Shown piece by piece: positions 34,545 to 47,100 of a stretch of 64,000 bases of DNA. The stretch spans positions 4,930,001-4,994,000 of the forward strand of contig WPIO01000002.1 in assembly GCA_009760855.2 (NCBI GenBank). The letters are read 5' to 3'. The position numbers and the translations under genes were made by a program. Source of the DNA: Cristatella mucedo. Taxonomy: Eukaryota; Bryozoa; Phylactolaemata; Cristatellidae. Each line of letters begins with the position of its first letter. Within the stretch, counting starts at the first letter, position 1. The notes beneath the pieces are model-generated. The model was not told where the DNA came from, made no database searches, and saw only the letters and a program-made list of their open reading frames with translations.

Positions 34545-35383
34545 CTCCACAACGTAGAGAACCGGATGGAAAATGCCAGTCCCTCAACCAAAGCTTTGAG
34601 CATTGACAGAGAGACTTTCCCTAACTACTCAAGACTAATCGGATCAGCTGACCCTCATCCGTGCGGTGGATCTAATGAGGCCTCAGCAAAGCCGTTCACT
34701 CTGTCGACTTCTAAGCCTAGGTATGATAACCAGCTGCTTGTCCAATGCCCGAGGGAGGGGGAGAGTGTAATGAAAGTGTTAGAGCTGCCTTGCCTTTCGA
34801 GATAAAACAACCACGCTTACATAGTTGCTGAGATCGGACGACGCGCTTATGTACGCAGGTCCCAGAGGACCATACAACTGTGGGAACTGCTCTCGGAGCG
34901 CCGAGCCGGCAATGACCGTTTATATCCCTAGGAAATTTGCTCGAGTCCTTGCCACGCCGCCGGGCACCGAGCAGGTAATTTTCGGAGCTGAAATGGACGA
35001 TACATTCCTTAGCTTCCCATAATAGGCCGTCGCTGGCGCAGCAACTCCGCAATTGAACGTGACTCAGCAACGAACGCGAACGTGAGCGGGTGGGATAACT
35101 CCCAGTCATCCGACGTGATCGTCAACGTGCGCCGTCTGTAGGTAGCGAGCGCTTCAGTCGTGACGTAGGAGCTTGAAATGAGGTAAATATAATTAAATTT
35201 GTGTAAAATTTACGAAATAAAAAATACAGTGATATTATTCGGTCGTAAACGTCATTGACCAACTCTCGGACGTGCGGCGGTAGGTGCGGACCTGGAAACT
35301 GGCGTGCCCTTGCATCGCTGTCGCGAGGGCCGCGGTCGCTGCCTCGTAGCCTGTACCAGCCGGGCACCAGCCATCTGATCCGA
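34545..35383. promoter_or_regulatory. Region upstream of SCAPER, possible promoter and 5' UTR
   Basis: The frame leading into the SCAPER ATG has no earlier ATG after the last stop. No TATA box is clear. GC content rises from about 35260, consistent with a CpG-rich promoter or 5' UTR. The start of transcription cannot be placed. Confidence 0.35.
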
Positions 35384-35542
35384 ATGAGTGAGGCGCGCAG
35401 GAGAAGCGTCGGGAGCGACAAGCGTGGCGCCAGTGGAAAGAGCGGCGCCGCGCCGACGGTTGGTTATGAGCTCGCCGCTGACAATGGTGTCAACGCGACC
35501 GGCGCCGGCAGCGCCAGCTGCAGCCCAGTCGAGCGCAAGCAG
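35384..35542 (+). CDS. SCAPER: SCAPER exon 1
   Basis: Residues 1-53 from the first in-frame ATG: a Ser/Gly/Ala-rich leader not conserved in vertebrates. Donor CAG/GTGAGT, phase 0. Confidence 0.75.
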
Positions 35543-36479
35543 GTGAGTTGCGGCGCGCCGCGGAGGCTGCGAGCAGAGCCTCTCGACGCGGTCGACTCTA
35601 TCCAGTGCATCTACTGCGCCGTCTTCGATGGGGTGATTTGTCGTTCGCGCGCGGTATTGATCGACACGCGCCGGCACTGAGCTGTCTCAGCACTGGGCGG
35701 CGTCTTTTTTTGTGTGGCAGGCGTCGGGCAAAAGCGGCAGTAAAAGCGCGAGTCACGATAGAGTGAGGAGGATCGTGCAGGAGGAAGGTCGCACCGCTCG
35801 GAACTTGATAGCGTGGAGCGTGCCCATCGAAGATGCCGACAAACCGTCGCAGCCGCTGCCGACGACCTCAGGTAACCAGGTCGCTTCGCTGCTCGGTTGC
35901 GTGCGACGGCAGCTAGGGCACGCGGCATCTCGAGTGACTCGACACCGATGCCGCGTCTGCCGTCACCGAACGAGCGCCGATGAGCTGCTGCTGTACCCTC
36001 GTGAGCGTTCGCCCTAGTTCGACCGAGGGGTAAGGTGCTCGTCTTTGATCACCGACGCTCGTTGGCTCGAGCCCTGCGGCACATGTGAAGCGCGTGGATA
36101 GTGATTGAGCTCTTATAGGGCTCTATACAGGTGAATTGGTGAATTATATATATATATATATATACACACACGCATATATATATATATATTTATATATATG
36201 CGCGTGTGTGATCCTATATATATTTAATATCGAGTAAAAGATTTTTAACTAGTATATATACATTAGCCGGCGGTGCCCTGCCCTGCCCTGCCCTGCCGGG
36301 ATCGAGCATGCTACCCGGGCCTCCCGGTTCAGGAACAGGGACCGCACTGCTTCCTAGCCGGTAATGGCATCCGAGCGGCAGTGCTGCTTCAATGCTGTTC
36401 TCTCTTCTCTCCGAGCGTGGAATGCCGAGGTCAGCCAGGCAGACTTCATTGACAAGAAGCCAGCCTATATCAATGAAGC

Positions 36480-36519
<40 letters not shown>

Positions 36520-36550
36520 GTATATATATATGTATATGTATATGTATATG

Positions 36551-36598
<48 letters not shown>

Positions 36599-39500
36599 CA
36601 CTCACACATCTGTGGGGAGCTTCCCCTCCCCTCGAAGCAGCTCCCCCCAAAGCAGGAATCTGTGGTCAGCAGCTGCCATTGCGTCTGCACTGCTGCTGTG
36701 CCACATCCTGCCAAAATGCTGGCGCCGCCTGCACGCGACGGGCAAGCACACGGTAGGGTTGCCTTTTAAGCTTTGGCCCTGCTGGGATCTTCGTCCTGTG
36801 CAGGCACCACCGCCGGCTCTACTGCAGCAGCTGCCGGGCCGAAGTCGAGCTCGACGTCCCGTTCGCCACACAAGCGCCCCACGGCTGCCGCGGGCTCGGC
36901 TCGCGAGGGCAGCCCGAGCGTGGCACGCCGTGGTGCGATGGCAGCGCCTCTGCCGGATGAAGCCTCGCGCTCCAGCGGCAGCCGTGCATCGAGCGCCACC
37001 GGCGGCCGCAAGGCCGACCTGCGGGCACGCTACTGGGCGTTTCTGTTCGATAACTTGAAGCGAGCCGTCGACGAGATTTACCGCACGTGCGAGTCGGACG
37101 AAAGTGTCGACGAGTGCAAGGTGGGGCTGCACTCGGGCCGCTGAGCGAGCCACGTGTGGGCGTGAGGCGCGGCTTCGCGTCGCGGCCAGCTGGCTGTGCT
37201 GCTTTTTCGACGTGCCGAGCCGGGCATGCACCACTGCTTGTTTGGCTTGCCACTGGCAAGATGGTCGCTTGTCGCTATGACCGTGTGGCTGCGACCGAGC
37301 TTCGGCCGTACTATCCTTAGCCCCTTCGTGTGCGCTTCGACCGAGCGACAGCCGCCGTTACTCTCTCTCTCTCTCTTTTTCCGTCGTAGGAGGTCATGCT
37401 CATGCTGGAGCAGTGCATCAAGGATTTCAAGTCATTGATTAGCCAGTGGAGTGTCCTGAAAGAATACGAGTGCGCCGAAGAGAGCGGCAAAAGGTGCGCC
37501 TTCGTGCGAGATCCACGCACGCTGCAGCGGTGGCAGCTAATGGGTTCGCTGTTTTCTGGGGGAGGGGGTGCACGCGCTGCGCTGCGCTCGGCGTCCATTA
37601 TCATGCGTCGTGCCGCCGCTCACCGCCTGCTCCTCTATTCTCGCAGGCCGACGTCTCTTGCCTGGGACTTGCGGAAGACGTCGCCCGGGAAGCCGTACTC
37701 GCACGATCGCGTGGCGATGGGGGGAAGTCCGGGCACGGTGCAGCAGGCGCCGGCGGCAGCGGCTGCTGCTGCGATGCACCACTCTCTAGAGCACCCGGTC
37801 CGGCAGGCCGCTGGCGGCGGTGGCGGTCTGCAGGCTGTCGTTAGCCCGGGTGACAGCTACGGGCGCACCAGCAGCTGGGCGGAGAAGGCGAAGGGCAGGC
37901 TTGACCGCGCCAGCGGCCGAGCAAGCAGCGGCGGTAGCGGCAGCAGCAGCGGTGGCGGCAGAAGCTCTCAGCAGCAGCAGCAAGCAGGACCGCCAGTGCG
38001 GGGTGTGGACAGCCCGCGGCTGCCCACTGCCGAACCGCCGGCGGACACTGTGAAGCCGGCGCCCATCAAGCCTGGCCCAGAGGGTGAGCAGCCGCTCCTC
38101 TTTGTGCAAGGCGTGCAGACAGAGGAAGCAGGAGCCTTCCTGCTTCCTTCCTGCTTCCTTCCTGCTTCCTTCCTGCTTCCTTCCTGCTTCCCCTGGTCTG
38201 CAGGCCTTGCACAGCCTGCAGTGATCTGGGCGTGCAGTGTCAGGCAACTGGTGTTCGTTGTTGTCGAATTGCTATCGATTCCTCAAATGTTCGACTTCTG
38301 CAGCTGTACGCTGTGCACCTGTAGGTTCCTTTTGCACGATTCACACCACCATTTGTGCTCATATATGGGAGGCCAGCTATGACATCATGTACGTGTCCTT
38401 TGTGTGCACATGTGCCCTGATGCTCTGAATGTCATCCCTAACCACATTGGCATGCTTCTTTTACAGCAAAAAGGGCCTAAAAGAGATCCAAGTTCTCTGA
38501 GCGCTCTACACAGATGTGTTAGTATTACTGTTACTACAGAAGAAGCTTCTTTTCTCCATCTTAATTAATGCTTGCAGAGTCGTATGAGCGGTGCCTCATT
38601 GAAGGTGGCCACTGCTGTACAAGAAGTGCCATTGGCCACGACAGCGATGTGTACCTACATGTCCTGTGTGTATCAACTCCACAAAGCCACAAAGAGTAGA
38701 TGTTGCGCTGAAGTCCTTTTTATAGCGTGCTAGAAGTGCATAGTGCATAGAAGTCTAGGTGGATTTCGGTGCGCATACATACGTTAGCCAACACTTCATT
38801 TCCTGCAGCCAACAGAAAGTCAAGAGGCCTAGCTGAGTCAGGAAGACAGCCAAGGATGTCAGTAGTATGGGAGTAGCGATGCGGGATGGCTGGGAAGGAT
38901 GTAGTACTACAGTCGGCAGCAAGAGAGACGATTTCATCATTTATGGGTTGAGGTGATTTTGATTTCCAGGACGTGCAGAGCTAAAGCTTCTGTTACCTAC
39001 GGTCTTTCTTTGAAAGAATGGAACAGCTAATTGATTGTCCTGAGAAGTACCCCTGCACGAGGAGGCTGGGACTAATGCAGCAGTTCAGCTAGGTATGAAA
39101 GACCAAATTCGCTGTGGGTCTCGTTGGACAGGACAAGAGTTTGCTCTGTATGTGCTCATCACTAGTGAGCCATCCCAGCTCCTTTAGCAATGCAGGTGCA
39201 CGGCCATGTTTGTACCTGTAGCATAGGTCGTGTAGAAGGCATGCAATGCTGCAGCGCAATAGATGGATCAGCACCTAGGTTAGGTGCTGACAGCTCTGCT
39301 AGTCTCCTAGACCATCTCAAGCGTAACCGTTGGTAACTATCAGTGGGCTGGTAGTCAATGTTTGGAATCCTACATGAATGCGTAGACTATGAGTTTTCCC
39401 TGTGGGCGCTGCATGCCTAGGACGGCCCAAGTGTATCCTGCAGCAGGGAGCGCGCCGTGCTGCTGCCGGTGCTTTGTTTACATGATTATAAATGCTCTCT

Positions 39501-40742
39501 CGATGCCTGCCTGTCAGTGTAGATTGCAAATGAAGCTTGAGCATGCAAAACCTGTTATGACAGCTGCATTTTTGATCGACTTGCCACTTTATTGGCTGAG
39601 TCAACTTGGTCGTTCGTGCCTTTCTCATATCTTAGTCGCGAATACTTACGACGCTAGCCCGCGGGCTAGCGCTACCAACTGTCAAGGCGCCTTTCTTGGC
39701 AAGCGTTTGTCGTGTTCCGAGTAATTAGTTTACTGTAAGCATATCGGGGAGGAGTCGAGAGTCCTCTTTCCCGAGCTTCGGCTTTGCCTCACAGACCTTG
39801 CTTTCGCTGCCCTTGCTTCTGTGCATTGCCTTGCTCCTGACCTATTGCAGATGCTGACGGCTGGGAGACGGTCCGGCGGGCCAAGTCATCTAAGGCATCG
39901 CCCTGCAGCTCTGTGGCCAGCTTGAGTAGCGGCCGCTTCCGGAAGCCCGGCACGGATTCGGAGTGCTCGTACTCGTCCGAGACGGCCACCCAGCAGGGCA
40001 GCGTCTCCTCTGACGGCGCTGTAGCGGCCGATCGCAGCTCGAGCGACCTTGTCGCTGCCGCCGCCGCTGCTCGAAGGCCGGCACCTGCCGTCGGCAGCGG
40101 TCCTGCCGACAAGCCCGGTGGTAGCAGGCCAATTCGAGGTGGTCGTGCAGCGCCACCTGGTGGTGGCCGAGCTTCTACAGCCCGGCATGCCGAGCAGCAC
40201 GGAGCGGCCACCAGTTTTCGGAGCGCTACAGGGGCAGCAGCAGCAGCTGCTACTGCCTCTGCTGCCCAGCCTGCTCCTGCCAACCCCAAGGCATCTGGTC
40301 CCACGTCACGACCGACTGCTGCCTTCACCTCCGCTGTCGTGTCCCAAGCATCGGCACGTAACGCTGGCGGAAGGAAGCCGCCCGGCGTGACTGCTAGCAC
40401 CTGCGGCTCGCAGCCATTGGCCGCTACCACGGCAGCAGTGAAGAGCAGCCAGTCGTGCACTAGTGCAGCCTCACCGAGCAGCGCTTGCGAGGTGGATGCT
40501 CCGCAGGCCGCTGTCACCAGTCGACCGTCGGTGCCCCATGCCGGTGCGTGCGCGGCATCGACGCTGCCCGACGGCGCCATGCCAAGCAGCTATCGCGATG
40601 CCGCGCTGGGTCGTCGCCTGTCGGCCGGCGCTCGTCCGTCGCATAGCGAGCCCGGCATAGCCAGGTGAGTGGAATGAATGGAACATGTGTTTTTCGAATC
40701 AATGTAGACCAGAAATTGGGATATTTTAGATTGATGGTGAAA

Positions 40743-40810
<68 letters not shown>

Positions 40811-40919
40811 GGCATGAATGCACCCTCACGTACACACCGTCAACTAGTTGCACCCTGACATCATTTACCTTATCAGGCACATATACACGCCTGCATACAT
40901 ACACGCACGCACACGCACG

Positions 40920-40963
<44 letters not shown>

Positions 40964-41085
40964 CACGCACACACACACACTTTATCACATTCATACTGTC
41001 ACACTCACACTGTCACACAAACTTACTGTTATGCACATACGCACATACACTGACATTTACATGCACACATGTATGTACGCACAGA

Positions 41086-41160
<75 letters not shown>

Positions 41161-44100
41161 ACACATACACACACATATACACACGCACACACACACACAT
41201 TTCTAGCAGCGGATGTTGGCACACATGCACTGGCTTTCTAGCTGTCGTGCGCTTGATATGTGTATACGTCTTGCAAGAGACGATTTGTGGATACCCTCGT
41301 GCACTCCGTTGGATGCTGATGATAGCCTATTGCAGCCTGGCCCTGTTTTATTGACAATTTCCTTAAGCATCCACGACTGGGGATGTCGTGCATGAAGCTA
41401 GCATGCTTTCCTACTAATACCATTACCGGAGGTCAGCCTCCAGACTAGGATGTACCATAAGCAGTCAAGTTAAAGTATAGGAACTAGATGCTGCTTCACA
41501 TCGTTACAGTCTTTTAAAACGTCTGTCTTGAGATCGAGCGTTCTCAAGGGTGTCAGTATACTGCAATCAATCCAGCTGGCTTAGCAAGGCCTGGTCAGAA
41601 ATAGAGGCTTCTACCAATCATCCGTGTTCCGTTCTTGCTGGATTTTCTGGCGGCCGCATATAACTAGAATGGCAGAAACTCCGCCTGTAACTTTTGAGCC
41701 AATCTGGCACTCATGCCTTGAGGTTTTTTGGTGTGCCTTTCTCCGATATGCCAGAATAGGATGGCAGCATCTTTATATATGAGACTTCAATCGACTTGAA
41801 AAGATTAGATAAGAACACAGGGATTACATCTCAAGAAATCTCGGATGATGAAGATGCATGAGACGCATTTGACCCATCACCTACGAGGGGCAGCCGAGGG
41901 GAAGGGGTTAAAAACAGAGTGCCTGGAATATCTGTGGCCTTGGCATTACACTGAGGCCCAGCAAAGTCTCTCACTGGCGCCATGGGACTCTTGGAGCTGC
42001 CCAGTGAGAAGCGTGAAATCACTGTAAAGCAAAGAAAAAAAGAAAAATTGTGCTATGTTTTAGCTGAATGTATAGGTTTTTTGGTTAGATAAACATTAAT
42101 CCGGAATGCTTTCTCCTTGTGTACTTCCCAAGTCTGGTTTTATCCAGTTAATGTGATGTGCATACTAATGCACGTGGCTGAAGTTTTGTCTCCTGCGCTC
42201 ATTCATGGGTTCTTGGGTTGGCAGCTGCACATGTAAGCTGCCTGTCTATATGAACCACTTTTGGCCAGTCCCTTGGGTGTTGCTTATAGGCAGGTTTGAC
42301 TGTACTATTGACAGAAAACGTTATGCCATATTTTGGCACTATGCACAACAATATTCTTTGACTATGGATTGGACCCATGGGGTTGGAATGACTCCAGAAC
42401 AGCTTTAATGGTTCACAGCAACTTGATTTCGCATTGTTTCCACGAGAATCGAGTGCTGTGCTACCAAGTAACGGAATGAAAACACAAATCTAAATGCAAT
42501 ATGAGAAACTGAAAGAAAGAAGTATGTAAAAACAGCATCAACAAAATATTTCCTATACTCATATGCAGGGTACTTACCACACAGATGTTTCGGATTCCAG
42601 GATCGGTCGCTGGGCGTGTTTTCAGCACACTAAGTCGGCCACATGGCCACTGTGATACTTTATAAATCCATTACTTTTTGGCTAAATTTTGGCACACTAA
42701 GTCGGCCACATGGCCACAATGATGCTTTATTAATCCATTACTTATTGATACATTTTGTAGATTTTCCTTAAAGTGTGCAAGATACAATTGCTTTTGTACC
42801 ACATTTGCGATGGCTTTGCAGGTCCTGTTATGGACTAGCAGTCTATCTTTGGTAGCGTGTGAGTTGCTGAAACCTATCCACCTCCCCGGAGTTCTGATAA
42901 GATGCAAGATTGTTCTGTTTTTGGCCACTTTGCCTCTGTGGTCAGTGAGATCATATTATACGGTATATAAACTTGCCAAATGTTCTTATGGTGTGCTGAT
43001 CCACTAGCTATAGCCATAATTGTTGCTGCTGCTCACTGTGCTTGCGTATTTTCACACCGACGCCTGGTGTGCCACATGGCTTGTCGGTCTTTCTTTTGTT
43101 TTCTTGAATTTTTATTACCTTGGTGGCAAAGAGAAAGAGATTTGGGATGCTTTACAGATAAATACCGTCGTTCTTCACGTTTCTTTTTAGTCATGCTTGG
43201 TATTTACTAACGGAATATCTTTCTGTAGGGAGCCTCCACCATTGGCCGACACAGGTGACAAGCCGAACAGTAACCCTGGCGTGACTTGCTCTGGTTCCGA
43301 CATTCAAATTACTGCTGCTCAAATTGAAACTGATCTCTCAAGCACTGGTGCTGTTGATAATGGTGAAGATGCCAAAAGTGCTGGCCAAGGTGGAGATAGT
43401 CCTTGCGAGGCATCAGAAACGCCGGGCGATGTGAAAGCTGTTGTAGGCGAAGTGAAGAGCGTGTCACCGTTGTCTGGCACAGAGGGAACGTATTTGCATG
43501 TCAGCCTTGCTAGTAGCCTGCCTTTCTCCAACATCAATACTGTGGAAGATGCCAACAAAGAAATTGAACCAGAAAGCAATGCTGAGGATGCCGATGATGA
43601 ATCCTTAGAACAGGAGCTGGAGGAGGTGGGTGCATAAATTATGTTGTGTACTAAGGCCACATCCTCATCCCTCAAAACTTTTCATGCCAAGCATCCTATT
43701 GTGAATAGTTCCTTTTGCTGGTCTGTGCTATGATGCTCTTCTGTGATAGTTACTGCTCTATCGCTTGTTACTTTGGATTCTGCTAATTGAAGTTGGGTTC
43801 ATCGGTATTTTTGATGTGACTATACTGATGTCTTTCTTGCAAGGCTGCACTCCATTGGTCAGAAAAAATTGGTTGGATGCTTACAATACGATGTTGTTTC
43901 TGGTTTGGCCCAGTGGTTAAGGTGCTCGCCCCGACCAAGGTCTAGCCGAGGTCGTGGGCTCGAGCTCCGTGGCATATGTGAAGCGCCCGAATAGAGATTA
44001 GGTTTTTTAGGGCGATATACAAATGAATTATATATATTTTTTTCTGTTGAGCTCAGATTGGGGTGCCTGATGCTGCCGATGGGATGGCTGCTTGTGAGAC

Positions 44101-47100
44101 TTGGTCAGTAGTGTGCCCTTAGCAAACTTTTATAACTGTATTGCGCCTAGCCTTTTTCTGTGTTTTTATGTTCAACGTTTTTTTAACTAGTTGCATTGTC
44201 GTAGGCACAGTGTCATCTTAGCTTGTGCTTTGCACACTAACTCATCTTCATTCATAGTGTACCAGCATACCTGTGGAACCTGTTAGGGTTCTCCCGGTTT
44301 CAAGCCAGAAATATTCCGTGGGCCGTGATGGCACACTGGGTAAGGTGGTTGCTTTTCACGACCTTGCTGTCGAGGTCGTGGGTTCGAATCCTGCAGTGGG
44401 TGATTCTTTATTGCCGCTGCAAGCTGTGGTGATAGCCGTAAAAGCTCTTCTATCGCTATGCAAAAGAGGCTGTTCAATCAGCTAGTATTTTTTTAGTATG
44501 TGCAAAGTGCATTGACTGGTGAGTATTTTGCAGATGAGGGAAAAGTGAAAGAGGTAGTACGAACTATAAGGTCATGCAGCATTCGTCGTGTGATTGATCA
44601 TCGGCACCTGGATCCGAGTCTTGTAAAAGCCAACCGGCGGTGCTCTTTTTCCCTCTACTAGTGCTAAGTTTGCTGAAGACCAGAAATGGGAAAACTGCTC
44701 TTCCGATTTTGAACCACAGTCTGATTTAGTCCCCCCCCCAGCCAGCGATCTTAGCTTGTCGATCTGGCTATTTTTACTTTTAAGCTTTGTGACTGCGACA
44801 ACCGACTGCTGGTAGCAGGGTAGGGCACCATCACTCTTCTGTCAGAGCTGTTCAGACTCACCTGCTGTTGCTGGCATCTAGCCGTATAAGCAGCTAGCGT
44901 GCTGCCACAAACAGTAGCTAATGCATTTCACCTCTGAAGCTTGCTACTTGCTCATTTTGCTCCCCAAGCATCACTTGCGCACATGCTCGGCACACTCCAA
45001 GCTATGAGAGCAGAGTATGCTGGTTCTAGGTGTTTCTAGGTCAGTTTGATGTCTTCCTAAATGCCTCGCCGCCTGCATTGTTTAACCAGCTACAGCAACT
45101 TGTATGTTTCTTTTTGTCGACCATTTGCATTGACTGCATGCCGGTAGTGCACTGCACCAGCGACAGGTTTCTCAATCATATTCAGGCGTTCGAGTCGGCT
45201 CTTAAGGAAGAGGACTTGCTGCAGGCAGAGCTTACGAAGGAACAGGATCAGGCCATCGAATCGGCTATGATGGAGGAGGCCAGCTATCTGGAGGAGATCA
45301 AGCGGGCCGAGCAGGCACTCAGCCTTGATGCCACTGATGCTGAGCTCATGGTATGAATGCAGGCTGGTCACATGCCCTCCTTGCTTTCTGGTCGTGGCTC
45401 GTGTGTGCGTTATGCCTAGGTACCAGTAGTTGAGCCAGCCCATTTGGGATTGACCTGCTATCAGCTTTATGGCTGCTGCCAGGTAGCATTTTATGAGATT
45501 TTATGAATTCAGGGTGAGGCAGAGTAAACTTCATCCTAAGAACTCTGTTGACCATCATTTTCTTTGTTGTACAATAGTCATGCTTGGTTGCACTGACAAT
45601 GGTTACATCAGGTGCTTGAGCCTGATTATCCGATTGACCGAGGTGGGGCCAATAGGCCGATAGGCTGCCTTCAGTAGATGACTGCAGCTGTGGTGCTGCC
45701 CAATATCTCTCCCCGAATGCCTGACCCATCGTCACCAACGTGCCCACCTCCTCGTTACCAGCTGCTGATGGAATTGCTGGTAGGTGCTATTTGTTGCCCG
45801 GCCGAGTGCCCATCATTTCTCTCTGTACCTGCATTCATCACCAACCGGTTGCCACTTGTTTCGGTCCGAATTCCTTGTTAAACCTGATTTGGCAGAGCAC
45901 CCTTGCTGCCACGCATTGGCCAATGCTTGTGGTGGCAAGTGCTGCTTTGCTGTTGGTCACGGCTCGCTTGCACACTCACGGCTGCATCGGCCATCCGGCT
46001 CGAGCTTGTGCTGCATTATCGATCTTGGCAGCAGGCTTGATCACGCCTGTTGGGTTGAAGGTGACAGTGGCGTGTCGTTTGTGCTTGCCCTCATTTTGTT
46101 GCTGCGGATTCGAGTGCATGCATCTCCTCACTGGTGAGCCCAGTTGCATTCTACAAATACCGATAATCTTGGAGAGATTTCTCCATGTCTTTCTTTTGGT
46201 AGCCATAACTTGGCAAATGCTTCATATGAGCTCTAACGTCCCCAGTCGTGCTGCAAGTTTTGCAGCTGTTACTGTAGCTAAAGGCGCTTCTCTGAAGTCC
46301 GTCTTTGTTAAGTCCACTGCTTCCTGTGTGCCTATAGAAGTAATTTTGCCTGATTTCACAGTGCTTACATTAACGAATGCTTAGTTTGCAGCTTTTGCAC
46401 AAGTTTTCGTTCGCATCCTCGGATGCTCTAGACATGCTTTGCTCTGGCTGCTGCATGCAACCTGCACAAAGTAAGGATTGTGGTTGCTTGGTTTCACAAA
46501 TATGGCAACTGGTAACTGACAGATCAATGCCTCCATCTGTCCCTCTCTCTTGCACTCCCTACCTCTCACCGATTCTTCTTTCTCTCTTCTTCCCTCACTC
46601 CTCCCTCCCTCTACATCTCTCACTCTGACCACTCTCTGTCACCCTCCCTCCCTCTCTTGCCTTCCTGCTCTCCATTAGCTGCTCTCTCTCACTCTCTCAC
46701 TGGTAGCACTCTTAACTCATTTAACTGCTAGAAGTGCCACCTTTTCCCGGGGATTTGCAGTTGGCGGGATGGCATTCAGAGGTGAGGTGCCCACCAAGTT
46801 TAGGGGTGCCAACATCCTGCTTCTCACACTACCAACGTTGCTTATGGGCTTTGCTTCCAGACGGGTGCAAACTCTGCAGATGCCGACTCGCTGGGCACGT
46901 CTCAAGAGTCGCAGGCGCTTGACTGGGATACGATGGTGGCCAACTATGAGGCGGAACATGAGAAAAAGAAAGCGCTCGGCTTGACCTGGGGCGACATGGT
47001 CGACGATGCCGAGCCGGGATCTCGCACACCTGGCCGTGGTGCTCATCTGCACGAGAAACTCTCGTCGCCGTCAAGGAAGAGGTGAGGCCGAGGGGAAAGG

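Noticed and set aside
36360-36480. Possible SCAPER exon reading QADFIDKKPAYINEA
   Set aside because: The frame runs straight into TA repeats with no donor, and the exon 2/exon 3 phases already join exactly without it.
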